From NCBI GenBank assembly GCA_006384855.1, contig VCJN01000028.1, positions 62,001 through 126,000 on the forward strand: DNA of 64,000 nucleotides, in the 5' to 3' direction. This DNA comes from Tetraselmis striata (taxonomy: Eukaryota > Chlorophyta > Chlorodendrophyceae > Chlorodendrales > Chlorodendraceae). Positions within the stretch are counted from its first letter, which is position 1. Each line of letters opens with the position of its first letter. The translations under genes were made by a program, and so were the position numbers. Of the stretch, positions 53,415 to 64,000 are shown piece after piece. The notes beneath the pieces were generated by a model, which saw only the letters and a program-made list of their open reading frames with translations, was not told the origin of the DNA and did not search any database.

Positions 53415-56400
53415 TCACTTTTGCAGCTCGTACACCTGCACCGGGGCAGCATGGCGCGGTGAGTGGCGATCTCGTCCATGGGAGACATATGGCATATGCG
53501 CCGAGGGAGCGGCGGCCGCGCGCCCACCTGCAGGTACGTCTCCGACAGTGCCACCATCTGCGGCAGGACCTCCACCAGGCTCAGGTCCTGCACCTCGTAC
53601 CTGCGTAACCGGGTACACACGGCAGAGCTAGCGTCAGATGACCACAATTAATTGAAACACGGCAGTACACCGGAGACACTGCTTAGACAACAACAACAGC
53701 AACAACCGTACTTGCAGTATCATAGCGCATCACTATGCCTCACTCAACATACCTCAGACACATGCAGGTAACGTGCAAACATGCCGTCATCAAATGTCGG
53801 CTCGCGAAGCGCTCACGGAAGTCAAACGATATATACATTATAGAGGGAGTTTTCATGTATGCTAAATATGTCAGGTACAGTAGTAATCCAAACTTTAGCC
53901 ACCTCACCCTCTCTTCTAGATTTGTAACTATGATGAGGGTGTCTGTTGTAAAGTCTTGTAAAGAGCCGTTACAAGGTGGGGAGGGTGTGTGTGTGTATAC
54001 AGGGGGGGGGGGGGGGGGCGGGCGCACCAGAGGTCGTCCGCGGCGCGGTGGATGTGGCATCGGTACACGCCCTCCCCAGCCTTGCCGTCATGGCACACGT
54101 TTGCGATGAGGTTGTACTTGGAGGGCGGCGGCGCGCCGCCCGGCTGGGTTGGCGGGATGGGCACCGACTCGCGCACCTCCCAGTTCTTGACCGGAAAGTT
54201 GACGATGGTGGGGTTCTTCTCGATGAAGAAGTTGTTCTTCGAGAAGCGCTGCAAGGGGGAGGAGGAGGAGGGGGGGGGGGGGGGGGGGATCACCACACCG
54301 TAAAAACAATGGCAGGAACCCAACGCACACTGTTTGCCCGAAGAACGAGTTTCTGTCCATTTGTGACATGGCATGGGATGTGTCGCAATCAGTAGCCAAA
54401 GTTGGAGACTAATTTACATATGAAGGCCAGAGTTAAGTTCATCATGGAGTGTTATTTTCTGAAGAGACAACATACGTTGTCAAAGTATTCAGAGCAGTCT
54501 TGCATTCGCTCTTTTATGATGCTGTCCAAAAGGACATTCTGCCGAAAGCGCGTGTTGTCAGCGGGGGTGCACCTTCATGTGGAGCACCAAGTACGGCGGC
54601 AGGCGGAGCACGGAGAAGCGGCGGCGCCCCATCTTGACGGTGTCCTCCACTGTGGCGCCGTCGTACTTGTGCATGATGACCGCGAGCGGCACCTGCGGGA
54701 TGGCGTTGCGCTCCATGTTGTCCTGGAACAGCGGCGTCGCGGGCAGGTCCAGCCCCAGCAGTAGGAACGGCACCTGCAAGGGCGCATGCCGCCGCTCAGC
54801 AGGCGTTGCCATACCCCAAGCCCTGACCCAAAGCCCTCGTTACACCACCGTCCCTTTCACACGATTCTGGATGACGTAACAGTGATGGTTAAGGGATTCA
54901 TTGGTGTAGGGTTACATGATTTAGGGTTTCATAGCTCCAGAGCGGAGACCTCTGGGGTTTGCGACCCATGTCAAATAACCTAACTATAACCTAATCATGG
55001 GGAAAAGTGGGCGGACACACAGATGTATCCTGAAATCTCGGAAATCCTCGCAATTTTAGGTATTTCTTAAAACCCAGCCGTGTTTGGAACGTTGGCAAGG
55101 TTCCCCAAAAGGGTTTCTAAACCAGGGTTTTATCAGGATTAACCGGGGCTTTTGATTTCATCAGCAGTTAATGCAACCAAGACATTCCGTCCGCAACAAT
55201 CATCACACGCGACCGCGATGTTCACGTCAACATTGGCATGGACTTCCAAGCGAGGCACTCCACATTTTAGTGCGCGCCGATTTTGCTGAACATATAGCTA
55301 CCCTCTTTGTCACCCAGAAACTACCACGGCTGTCTGATTAGGGTACTAAGAGCACTGCAGCGAATAAGACCTTGCCCTACCGTACCAGAGGTCAAATGCC
55401 GACGAAACTATCGTTGCACTGTAGCTAATGGTCCTATGGCTTGCATGCGGGCCCAATGTGAGGCTTGTAATGCGGGTTATCACAGGTGCGCCGGTACCCG
55501 TGTTGTTGAACCTTTTGATCAATCCTGTGGTACTATGTGGTCACTCAAACCCTTAGATACCCTAGGGTTATTGTCGAGGACGGTAGATGCCAGTAATACT
55601 CGTACAGACATCGGCGGGGATCAGTGCCGGAATAATGCCAGCGGGCGGCACACAAGCATGTCGACGTCTGCTAGCGCATGTATACTTGTTTGGAGAAGTA
55701 ACACGGTATCCCTAGCAAACACTAACCCTAACAGCCATCTGTATCAAACCATGCCCCTGCTCGTTCCACAACTATTCCGCCACTATGCGTCCACTGTCGG
55801 AGCAGGTCAAGCGGCCTCGCTGATCCCACGTCTAGGGGTTCAGGCTGCTCCACAGAACGAGCACGCGCACAGACCTTGCGAGTGGCAGCCCCCCCCCCCC
55901 CCCCCCCCCCCCCCGGGGATGCGGCTTGATCTGATCTGATCCGATTTTCATCGCATCCAATCCCGGGTCTAATGATCGATGCGTCTGATACAGCGCCTCC
56001 AACAGAGCAACACCATGATATGACCTCGATGCGCCCGATGCACCCAATCATGACATTCGGTCGATTCTTTATGCGAGTGGAACGTTTGTGGTTCCCCCCT
56101 GGCCGCCGCCGCACCTCCTCCACCACGTCCTCCGCCGCGGCCTTGGCCTTCCCGGTGCCGGCCTCCGTCGTGACCCGCAGCTTGCCCTGGAAGCACTTGG
56201 TGATGATAGAGGGTTTTTTCCGCTTGCCGCCGGTGAGGTCCAGGTGCAGCGCGTTGAGCAGCCAGCTGCTGAAGTCGATGGGGTCCGACTGAGAGAGGGG
56301 GCGCGTGCGATGACTGGTTGGATCGCTTTGACCAAAAACAACTGCCAACCCATTCACTTCTTCGCCAACTGCATGAGAAACCTTTTTAAAACAGAACGCC

Positions 56401-58205
56401 AATATTTGTCTTTAACGTGGTACAAATCCTCAAGCTACACTACACTTTAGATGGGTGTTGAAGGATATGAAATAAACACAACAAAATCAATCTTGTTTAC
56501 TTAGCTTCATTTTGAACTGTATTCCATGATTGTCATAAATGAGACGCGCACGTAAGCAACAGCTGGACCCGATTTATACACGCAAGTAAGCCACGCAAGC
56601 AAATCGGCAGAACTGCTAGCCACACTATTTACCATCGAGCATTCATTTATCAATTCCCGGGGGCCGGGGAAGGGCGGGAGGGGGGGGGGGGGGGGGGAGC
56701 ACCTGCGCCTCGATCAGGAAGCGCTTCTGGCTGGCTCGGATGACCTGCTGCATGAACTCATGCGGGCTGACCTGTGGGGGGGGAGTCAGGCAAGTGCACC
56801 GGGCGCCGTTTACAGGTGGGTCACTGTGCGGCACGGGTTTGTCCGGTGTGTTTGCCTCACGATACGAATGGGCATAAGGGGAGGTTGTGACCACCCTTGG
56901 GGCTACAGCCAGGTACCCAATTGGGACCCAGTGATGCCCTTTAGCTACCCCAAGTCCGCCGAGCTGGACGAGTTTAGCCATACTTTGCTGTGACTACCGT
57001 AGACTGAACATCGTTCCGGGGGCCTAAAACAAATCTGCGTCGCTAATTCCCTGTGGTATTTGTGGTTAATCCTTGCTTGTGTCACCGGTTAATTGCGGTT
57101 CTCCCTCTAAAGGGGCGGGGGAGGGGACAAATATCTGCTGTCAGACTGTTTCTGTGTGACGTTACGCACGCCGATACCTCTATCGCAACCCATAATCTAG
57201 TCATGGATTCAGGATGTCATGCTACGTAGCCCATCGGAGCAGCAGCTCTAGGCCCTTGCCTGTATTTGTCTATCAATCTCCGATCTGTGTCGGATTGGGC
57301 GGGTTGTTATTCGCAGTGTTCTCAGTACCGCGGCGGAGCCCGCGGCTACAGGGCGGCTGGCACCGGCAATCTACTGCATTGGGTTGAGATGGGATGGGAC
57401 AAGGCGCGACGGCAACGGGGTTCAGGTGGTAAAGGGCTGTAGCTGAAGCCGCCGAATGGCTCGCGATGACGGGATTGGGGTGCGAAACGAATGTCTCCCC
57501 AGCACGACTGCAAGGTTGATGGGTCGGCGTGATGGACACGTTGTGTTCTCATCAGAATGAAGGCAGATGGGCACAGCTATTCATTCATCTTGCTGTGTAT
57601 TTGGGACGCTGTTTTGATATAGAAAAAATAACAGTAGTTGTTGTTTTCTGTTGTATTGGAGCGCCTTCGATTTGTATTTGTGTACTCCGCATTGGCATTG
57701 CGAGAAGGGGGGGGGGGGGGGGGGGAGGGGGGTAGGCAGACCTGGCCCTTGAAGGCACGCGGGTTCCAGATCTTGCGGATCAGCTCCCCGAACGCCTTCA
57801 CCAGCCTGCTGCTGCAGTCCTGGTAGTTGCTCGCCATCAGGAAAAAGTCGCGCACGCGGGGCACGCGCGCCAGCATCTGCCCCCCACCCCCATCACAAAC
57901 ACACAGACCATCGCCGTCAGCACATGCCTTGTGTGCACAAAGCACGCCACCAGCACGTGAGGGTGCTGATCAAGGAGGCTGCATGGTGGCGGCCTCAGGC
58001 TGCGGGCCGGCTACCTGGATGACCACATTGGCGTAGTCGTTTTGTTTCATGTTGTTCAGCCCCACCAGCCCTGGCATGTAGTCGTGCCCGTCCACAGCCC
58101 TCGCCCACTGCGGGCAGGCAGGGGGAGTCGATCAAGCAGTGAGCACCAGGCACCAGGGGGGTCGCCGGGGGAGGGGGGTGGGGGGGCAATCGGATGGTGG
58201 TGGTG

Positions 58206-58236
<31 letters not shown>

Positions 58237-59207
58237 GGGAACTCTGTGTTGACGGGCCAAGGGGGGTCGGAGGTTTGGGAAAGGGAGAAGAGGGTGAGGG
58301 GGCAGCACCTTGTGGTCCTTCTCCAGGGTGGCCAGCTCCTGGGGCGTGAGCACCGGGTTGAGCACGTGGCGGATGTCGCCAAACGTGCGGTCCACCACCT
58401 CGTACATATCGGGCAGGCAGTACACCTCCAGAGGCAGGGGGGAGGGGGGTGTCAGGCACAGGAAGTCACCTGATGCCCACAGCCGCGCAGTGCACTGTTG
58501 GTTATGCTGCGTGGGTGGGGCATTGGGAGGAGGAGAGGGAGCGGGGGTGATGCCGATCACCTTGCCATCGTCGAGCTTCATGAAGATGTGATGCCTGGCC
58601 TCCAGGGCATGCGTGTACGCGTGCGTCTTGGGCCCGCGCCCCTGAAGGAAGGCAGGAGCGGGGCGGCTCGGTTAGGGCTCGCCCTGGTTTCGCAGGAGCG
58701 TTTGGCACATCCCAGCCGGGCTGGCCTCCTACGACATGGATGTTGCGATGCCGCTGTTTCCCACCGCTACTGCTATGGTGTCAGCTCACAACAATTTCCC
58801 GGCAGCTGCTGCTGTGTGCAGATGCTGACGAGAAGGGCATGATTTCAAGGGGGGGGGGGGGGGCGTTCGTGGCGCGCACGCACTTGGAAGTACTTGCCGC
58901 AGACAAGGCAGGCGTAAACGTTGACGGGGCTAAGGCTGACGGAGCAGCACTTCTCGAAGTCGAAGTCCAGGTTCTGGCGCGAGATGGTGTCCAGGTAGGG
59001 GCAGTCTGCGCCCTTACGCACCGCCGGCCCGCCGCAGCGCCGCACCACCGGGCGCTCCTCCTCCTCCTCCTCCTCCTCCCCCTCCCCATCAACCGCCGTC
59101 GCGGGCGGCGCCGCCGCGCCGTTGGGGCCACCCCCCTCGGTGCTGGCCGCCGCCGCAGCCTCCTCCTCTGGCAACTTCTCCTCTGCTTCCTCCCTCGGAC
59201 GCTTCAT
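53415..59207 (-). CDS. USP39: USP39/Sad1, U4/U6.U5 tri-snRNP-associated inactive ubiquitin hydrolase
   Basis: Eleven exons: 59207-58884, 58641-58561, 58425-58309, 58107-58015, 57876-57742, 56771-56703, 56288-56115, 54773-54573, 54248-54028, 53600-53528 and 53435-53415. Every phase fits, giving 502 aa. After an acidic, disordered start (poly-Glu), a ZnF-UBP domain (about residues 68-150) reads CPYLDTISRQNLDFDFEKCC, YACLVCGKYFQGRG, THAYTHALEARHH and YCLPDMYEVVD. The USP-fold domain starts GLVGLNNMKQNDYANVVIQ, where the catalytic Cys of active USPs is Asp. Later blocks are FRQ-free SSWLLNALHLDL, YLVLHMKRFSKNNFF and YNLIANVCHDG, then LPQMVALSETYLQ near the end. The known family role is assembly of the tri-snRNP for pre-mRNA splicing in the nucleus. 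Six introns contain sense poly-C tracts. Confidence 0.96.
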
Positions 59208-59945
59208 TGCAGATCACTGAGCCCAAGCGCTGAGAGACAGGGTGGTTGTTGTGGTCGTAGATGTGGTCGTTGCTGGGTGTGGATGTCTTGGCATCCTGTA
59301 CCGAATGCTGCTGACGGCGGAACTCCTTAGGGCGCCTGTCGCATCGCAGTCGCACCATCATTTTTGTTTTTCCCGCCCCCGGGACAGGACTGGCGCCAGT
59401 GGAACCCTTGCAGAGTCTCTACGACGGCCGTTTAGGCAGAAATCCAGCTACGGAAAGCCCGGGGTAGGCGACGCTGCGTTTATATAGTCATAATGAAGCA
59501 AATTGCCGAAGCATTCTGCAAGACTAATTAAAGGCCAGCGACGGAATTTTCAACCCTGTTGGATCACCGTTCTAAAACACTGCCATCAAAATACCCGGCG
59601 CTGACCACGGCACATACCCGGCACCATCTTATCGACCGCCCAGTCGCTATATACTGGTATACAGTAGCGTCCCTTTATATGTTAGTTGGTTTAGAAATAG
59701 GATGCACGGAAAGTACTGGGGAAGGACGAAACAGACCACATATTATAAGCAGCAGAACTCGTCACTCATTCGCGATCATTCGGATGTAGTGATGCAGATT
59801 GGCCGACACGCTGTATCCTTATCACAGCCACTGGCCTCCGCCGTGCGGCACAACCCTCAGGTGTTCAAGACACCCCAACAGCCGCCGCACCCCTTCCCCT
59901 TCCACGACGCCAGCCAACGCCCCCTTCCCGAAGAGACACGCAGTC
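59208..59945. other. Head-to-head promoter region of USP39 and the complex I subunit gene
   Basis: 738 bp between two diverging start codons. Nearly a third is a copy of repeat R1 (59366-59610), so part of the shared upstream region derives from a dispersed repeat. No TATA or other element can be assigned securely. Confidence 0.5.
59366..59610 (+). repeat. Dispersed repeat family R1, copy 4 (best preserved)
   Basis: About 245 bp from TTTTTCCCGCCCCCGGGACA to the ACTGCCATCAAAATACCCGG block. It is used here as the reference for the family. No ORF and no evident terminal inverted repeats. Confidence 0.85.
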
Positions 59946-60113
59946 ATGTCCTTCCAGTGGGATAAGTACCAGGAGTGGCGGCGGCACCCGCTGATCTCGC
60001 GCAGCAACAACTACAAGCACGCGCTGCCGGGTCTTGGCCTTGGGTTTGGCGCGTTCCTGGTGTACGTCGCCTACGACCAGGCCACCGCACCCAAGGGCGG
60101 CTCCCACCACTAG
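59946..60113 (+). CDS. Small complex I subunit, NDUFB3/B12-like
   Basis: Single-exon ORF of 55 aa starting MSFQWDKYQEWRRHPLISRS and continuing NNYKHALPGLGLGFGAFLVY, VAYDQATAPKGGSHH. A short hydrophilic W-x-x-H-P start, one transmembrane segment (about residues 27-42) and a short polar tail match the B12 (NDUFB3) accessory subunit of mitochondrial NADH:ubiquinone oxidoreductase in algae, by memory of the family. It would be anchored in the inner membrane arm and has no cleavable presequence. Only 75 bp separate its stop from the next ATG on the same strand. Another single-pass mitochondrial protein cannot be excluded. Confidence 0.6.
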   Translation: MSFQWDKYQEWRRHPLISRSNNYKHALPGLGLGFGAFLVYVAYDQATAPKGGSHH

Positions 60114-60188
60114 GCCGCCACCCCCGGGTGTCATTCTTTAGCGGCAGGCGCGTGCGGGGGGAGAGCAGCGGGGCGGGGCGAGCCCAAG

Positions 60189-63077
60189 ATGCGCGCCGAC
60201 GGCTCTGGTGGGGCGGGCGGGGAGGGCGCTGTGGTAGTACGAGTACCTGTAGTTAAGCCGGCTTCATCGGCGGCGAGCGGCGGTGGCGACAGTGATTCCG
60301 ACCACGACAACGAGGTCCGCGCGGCGGAACCACGGACGGCCGCCGCCGGCGTGACCGAACGCAAGCGCGGCGCATCAGAGGAGGCGGTGCCTATGTCGGC
60401 TGGCAAGTCGGCGCGCCTAGTGCCGGACGCCGTTTGGCCTCGGCTAGTGTGGGCCGGCACCGGGCAGGTGGAGGCCGCGCATCTGGAGGACTCCACCGGC
60501 GCGCTCCTCGCGGGCGACGCGCCCGGCCTGCGGGCCCGCCTGCGGGAGGACGGCTACCTCTTCCTCCGTGGCGTGCTAGACCGGGACCGCGTGCTGGAGG
60601 TGCCTAGCCTGGCTCACCTGTAAACCTTTCATCCGTTCCCCATCCTCTGCCGCCCTGTTTCGCCGCCCAGCCCCCATCCCGAGCGCACACACTCCGCCCG
60701 GAATGGTATAGGGCTTACGGGTTTTCATTACACGGAGCGAGGAAATAGGGCACTCTGCCAGCCCTGCGAACCACCAGCGAATCGTTTACCCCTGCCAACT
60801 CCCGAGGCCTCACCCCACGTCCCTCTGTCGCACAGGCTCGAAGCCACGTGCTGCACGCCCTGCATGACTTCAAGCCGCAAATCTTTCTAGAGGGGACCCC
60901 CAACGCTGCGGTGGGCACCGCGCCCTTGCCTCCCTCGCAACCCCCCTACCTGCCTGCTTGCAATGCGCCCTCCTCCTACACCTCGCTAGGCTTCGACCTC
61001 CGGGGTGCGCCGGTAGTCGCCACCGCGGCACTCTCGTCCTTATTAACAGGTCAGCCGCGTTGTCGAGAGTCATGCCACGTGCTTGGATGGCCTTGATGCC
61101 TTCATGCAGTAACAGCTGTCAAAACACGGCATGGGCGTTTCTGTTTTGTCTCATGAATGTCGTTGATCTTTCTGAAGGCGGTGATGCATGGAGGTACCAA
61201 AAACGTATCGGTGACATCTTCATGTACAAATCGTCATGTGTGGCAGGATTTGGTCCAAGCGCATCGTGCGTTCATTTGACTTCACGTTTGATGTCCGAGC
61301 GACAACTTCACATAGGTGGTAATATGCGCTCCCTGGACGCTCTACCTGTAGCAACAGCAGACGCCAGAGCGTGCAGTTATCTAGTGAAAGCAATGCGATT
61401 GACACGATTATAAGGATTTTAATGACTCGTCACATAGAGCAGCTATGGAGGGAAATGTTATCGCAGCCGTGATGCGCAGATATCGCTACTAGCCGAGAAT
61501 GCCCTTATTTAGATCCACGCGAGCTACTTTCCCAGTCCCTGCGAACGCGATGGGCGTCTGAAGTGTGTGTGATCATGAGAGCAACCTCAGCGCGCTTGCC
61601 TGAAGGTGTGTGCCGACCTGACAGGCTCAAGCTGCGCCGGGCGCTGCGGCCGTGGGTCTACTGGGGAGGCAGGACATCGCCCGGGCAGAGCCGGTCAGGC
61701 GAGTCCTTGAGGCAGACGCCTTGTTCCGGCTCATGCAGAGCATGCTGGAGGTGACCCCCCTCCCACTCCCCTAGAGGCACACACACCATAGTCCATGCTA
61801 TATCTTTCACTGTCACATCCTCTGGCGCATCAGACGCGATATGCCACCATTCCTAGGGAACTCAGTCTCCATGGCGACCCTGACCCTCCCTGGACTCAGT
61901 CTCCATGCCGACCCTGACCCTCCCTGTGTGCCGCCCCCCCCACAGAGCGACGACATCGTGACTACCGGCTTCAAGTGGCTGCGTGCCGTCGCGCCCTCAG
62001 AGTTCACCGGCGTGCACACCGACCGCGTGTTTCTTGGACGTGGCTCTGGTCAGCTGATCACGGCTTGGCTGCCTCTGGGAGACTGCCCGACCGACCAGGT
62101 ACGCCGCAAATCCTGCCCTCAACTCGCCGACCCTCTGGCCACGCATGCGCTTTCTTCCTCGGAGGACGTCCCTCCCTGACCTTGCCCTCCGAGCCGAAGA
62201 CACCCGAGTCCGCCGCCACATTGGGGTCTGGCTTTGACTTCAGGACGCTTGCATGGCCGGTGGCGGCAGGGCACGATGATGGTGATCCCGCGCAGCCACA
62301 CGCTGCCCGAGCTGACAAGTATCCGAGACTCCTACGGCCAGTCAGAGGTGTGGCCCGCGTGCCTGCCTTATTGCACAGTATGGGCTGGGGTGTGCCTGCT
62401 TGGTTTGCATGTTCGAGCCGCCCGCCGTCCTAACCACTGGAGCACGCCATCCACTCGCGCCTCGGGTGAGCCCCCAGGTGGGCAAGGACGGCACCCGCAG
62501 TGGCTGGCTGACAGACAATGGTCGGGACGTGGAGGCCTGGCTGAGAGAAGGGGCGGCCACTGGTGCGGCCTCACTCGCATCCTCGCCAAAGGTGCGCCAG
62601 GATTGCCCTCCTCATGGCCACTTCACTGATGATGGTCCCTAGACGAGCATCCATGCGTATAGCCCCCGGCGGGAGTGCAAGGGCACGTAGAGAGTCTGCG
62701 GACAGGATGATGTTGGATGGAGAGGATTCCCATTGAAGCGTGTGTTGTCCAACTTGGTACAAACGCCTATCAACCTGCCAACCAGATATGGTTGATAGGC
62801 AGGTTTTCTTTCAGGGTTGGTGTGCGCTAGGGTGTTATGCCTGACGCTGCGATTGGCCCCCTTTTTACCCCTCTGACAGTGGCACACTGCGGACTTCAAG
62901 GCAGGAGACATTATTCTGCTCCGCCTGGACACACTCCACATGTCCGCTGCCAACCGCAGCGGCCGACTACGCATTTCGTGCGACACACGCTGGCTGCCGG
63001 TGGACGAGCCCCGCGACCCGCGCCTGGCGGTATGGAATGCTCAGAGGGAGGGAGGGGATGGAGGACGCCCGAGATAG
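60189..63077 (+). CDS. Phytanoyl-CoA dioxygenase (PhyH) family protein
   Basis: Seven exons, all phase 0: 60189-60599, 60836-60910, 61625-61750, 61946-62098, 62270-62347, 62478-62591 and 62880-63077, giving 384 aa. A low-complexity acidic leader (about residues 1-75) precedes LREDGYLFLRGVLDRDRVLE, the usual start of PhyH domains. The Fe(II) HxD motif is in EFTGVHTDRVFLGRGSGQL. The strand TAWLPLGDC, then GTMMVIPRSHTLPEL, follows. The distal iron His is in DTLHMSAANRSG, and the 2-oxoglutarate-binding Arg is likely in RLRISCDTRWLP. The protein should hydroxylate an unknown substrate using oxygen and 2-oxoglutarate. Exon 2 is ended at 60910 because that gives an in-phase join into AQAAPGAAAVGLLGRQDIAR; a longer exon 2 to 61049 gives the wrong phase. 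Confidence 0.88.
61861..61928 (+). repeat. 35-bp tandem duplication just before PhyH exon 4
   Basis: CTCAGTCTCCATGGCGACCC and its near-copy 35 bp later, each ending CTGACCCTCCCTG. It lies 20-85 nt upstream of the exon-4 acceptor and so enlarges the polypyrimidine/branch region. Confidence 0.8.
62765..62800 (+). repeat. Short hairpin in PhyH intron 6
   Basis: GCCTATCAACC and GGTTGATAGGC are exact inverse partners with a 13-nt loop, about 80 nt before the exon-7 acceptor. Confidence 0.75.
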
Positions 63078-64000
63078 CTATGCACCCTGGGCCAGCCAAA
63101 GCGGTCTGCAGCGATGTGTGGAATGGGCAGAATCCCAATCAAGTAGAGAAACAGAAACAGCGGTGATTGCAGCAGCAAGTGCTGACAGGGATCGGGGAGG
63201 GCGCCGCAGCATGCCGACTGTGACTCCGATACGGTGACTGTTTGTGAGGCCAGTTATTATGTCTCCTGTGAATCCGGAATGAACGCCTAAACTTGCTTTT
63301 TTGTAATTGCCTCGGAAAAGTTTCTGTGCGGCCGACCGCTCCGGGTGTAATTGCCATCCTGTTGTGCCCGCTGCCCCATTTATTTCAGCAACAGTAAACC
63401 AGGCACAAGCACGCGTATGTGCGCGATATTGCACTCCGCCTGCCACCAGCGAAAATAGAGAATGCGTGCCAACACGCCTATTAGAAGACCCCTTATAAAT
63501 CTAACGCGATAAGCCACAAATTGGGCTTGCATGCAACCTAAAAGAACATTGACTATACTTTCGTCTACATATGTCATCCTCTGACAGGGAGGGCAGGTTC
63601 TTATCGCAGTGTTATTATTACCGCGCCGGCACCCGTAGGCCACCTGCCCGCTTTACCAAAGTAGTCTGATGACAGGTGTGTGCTGGGTCCTCTGCGCAGT
63701 GTTGGGCCTGGCGATGCCGCGCACGACATGCGCAATAGGCACGCACGTAGAAGGCTCTGATAGGCCGCCAGTTGAAGGCGGGTATGGGCCCAGGGGCGAG
63801 GTGTACTCTACTCCATCTCCCCAGCCCCTTTACCCCGGGCTCTGATCGCGGGCCAAGGGCATGCATGTGAAATGCGGGTCGCGTGTTGGTGCATGCAGCG
63901 CTTTGTGCCTACCTCGAGGGGCCAACCTTGCTTAGACGTTTTAAGATGGGGGGGGGGGGGGGGGGGGGGGGGGTCAGTCTTCGGGGCATGTGGCTTCGAG
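63078..64000. other. Downstream region, no gene seen
   Basis: Contains the PhyH 3' UTR and then unassigned sequence. A run of about 25 G at 63948-63973 lies close to the window edge. Short open frames carry no motif. Confidence 0.4.

Noticed and set aside
60911-61049. Longer PhyH exon 2 ending at a second donor
   Set aside because: It leaves phase 1, which does not join to the conserved exon 3 frame; ending at 60910 fits.
1-64000. Bacterial or organellar origin of the window
   Set aside because: Phase-consistent spliceosomal introns in six or more eukaryotic nuclear genes, and eukaryotic retroelements, rule it out.

Overview
This window looks like nuclear DNA of a GC-rich, intron-dense eukaryote, most likely a green alga (Chlorophyta). 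The evidence is a set of eukaryotic genes split by many short GT-AG introns, very GC-rich coding sequence, a land-plant/green-algal type cyclophilin (CYP23-like), CCCTAAA-type telomere-like words, and tyrosine-recombinase retrotransposons of the DIRS/PAT group. The species cannot be named from the sequence. Exon models below were built by hand from splice sites, reading phase and remembered family motifs; no search was run.

Layout. 0.4-1.6 kb: secretory cyclophilin (minus). 2.0-5.3 kb: a young DIRS/PAT-type element with split direct repeats that keeps Gag and tyrosine recombinase but has no reverse transcriptase. 6.1-11.4 kb: CPA2-type cation/proton antiporter (plus, 7 exons), convergent with gamma-tubulin (11.8-17.3 kb, minus, 11 exons). 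18.6-19.7 kb: CDP-alcohol phosphatidyltransferase (plus, 4 exons). 20.3-21.0 kb: an unrecognised two-exon fragment. 22.9-23.2 kb: a RING-CH exon.

23-44 kb is repeat-rich and gene-poor. It holds AT-rich simple sequence, fold-back and hairpin structures, an RPB2-like fragment resembling giant-virus RNA polymerase, minisatellites, a broken LINE (31.0-32.9 kb), a decayed full-structure DIRS element (Gag, RT, RNase H, recombinase; 34.6-38.7 kb), a truncated copy of the USP39 gene (39.9-40.7 kb) and a 67-bp satellite of about 34 units (41.3-43.6 kb).

44.6-51.2 kb: a multi-exon gene with degenerate EF-hands (plus). 53.4-59.2 kb: USP39/Sad1 splicing factor (minus, 11 exons). It lies head-to-head with a small complex I subunit gene (59.9-60.1 kb), which is followed after only 75 bp by a phytanoyl-CoA dioxygenase family gene (60.2-63.1 kb).

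The host genes are unrelated housekeeping functions: protein folding, ion transport, microtubule nucleation, phospholipid synthesis, splicing, respiration and hydroxylation. The most unusual signal is a recurrent run of C on the sense strand of introns, usually starting within about 25 nt of the 5' splice site, seen in four separate genes on both strands. Other notable items are a perfect 29-bp inverted copy of a 5' splice site, the RT-less DIRS-type element, several unnamed dispersed repeat families, and the possible viral polymerase relic beside strong hairpins.
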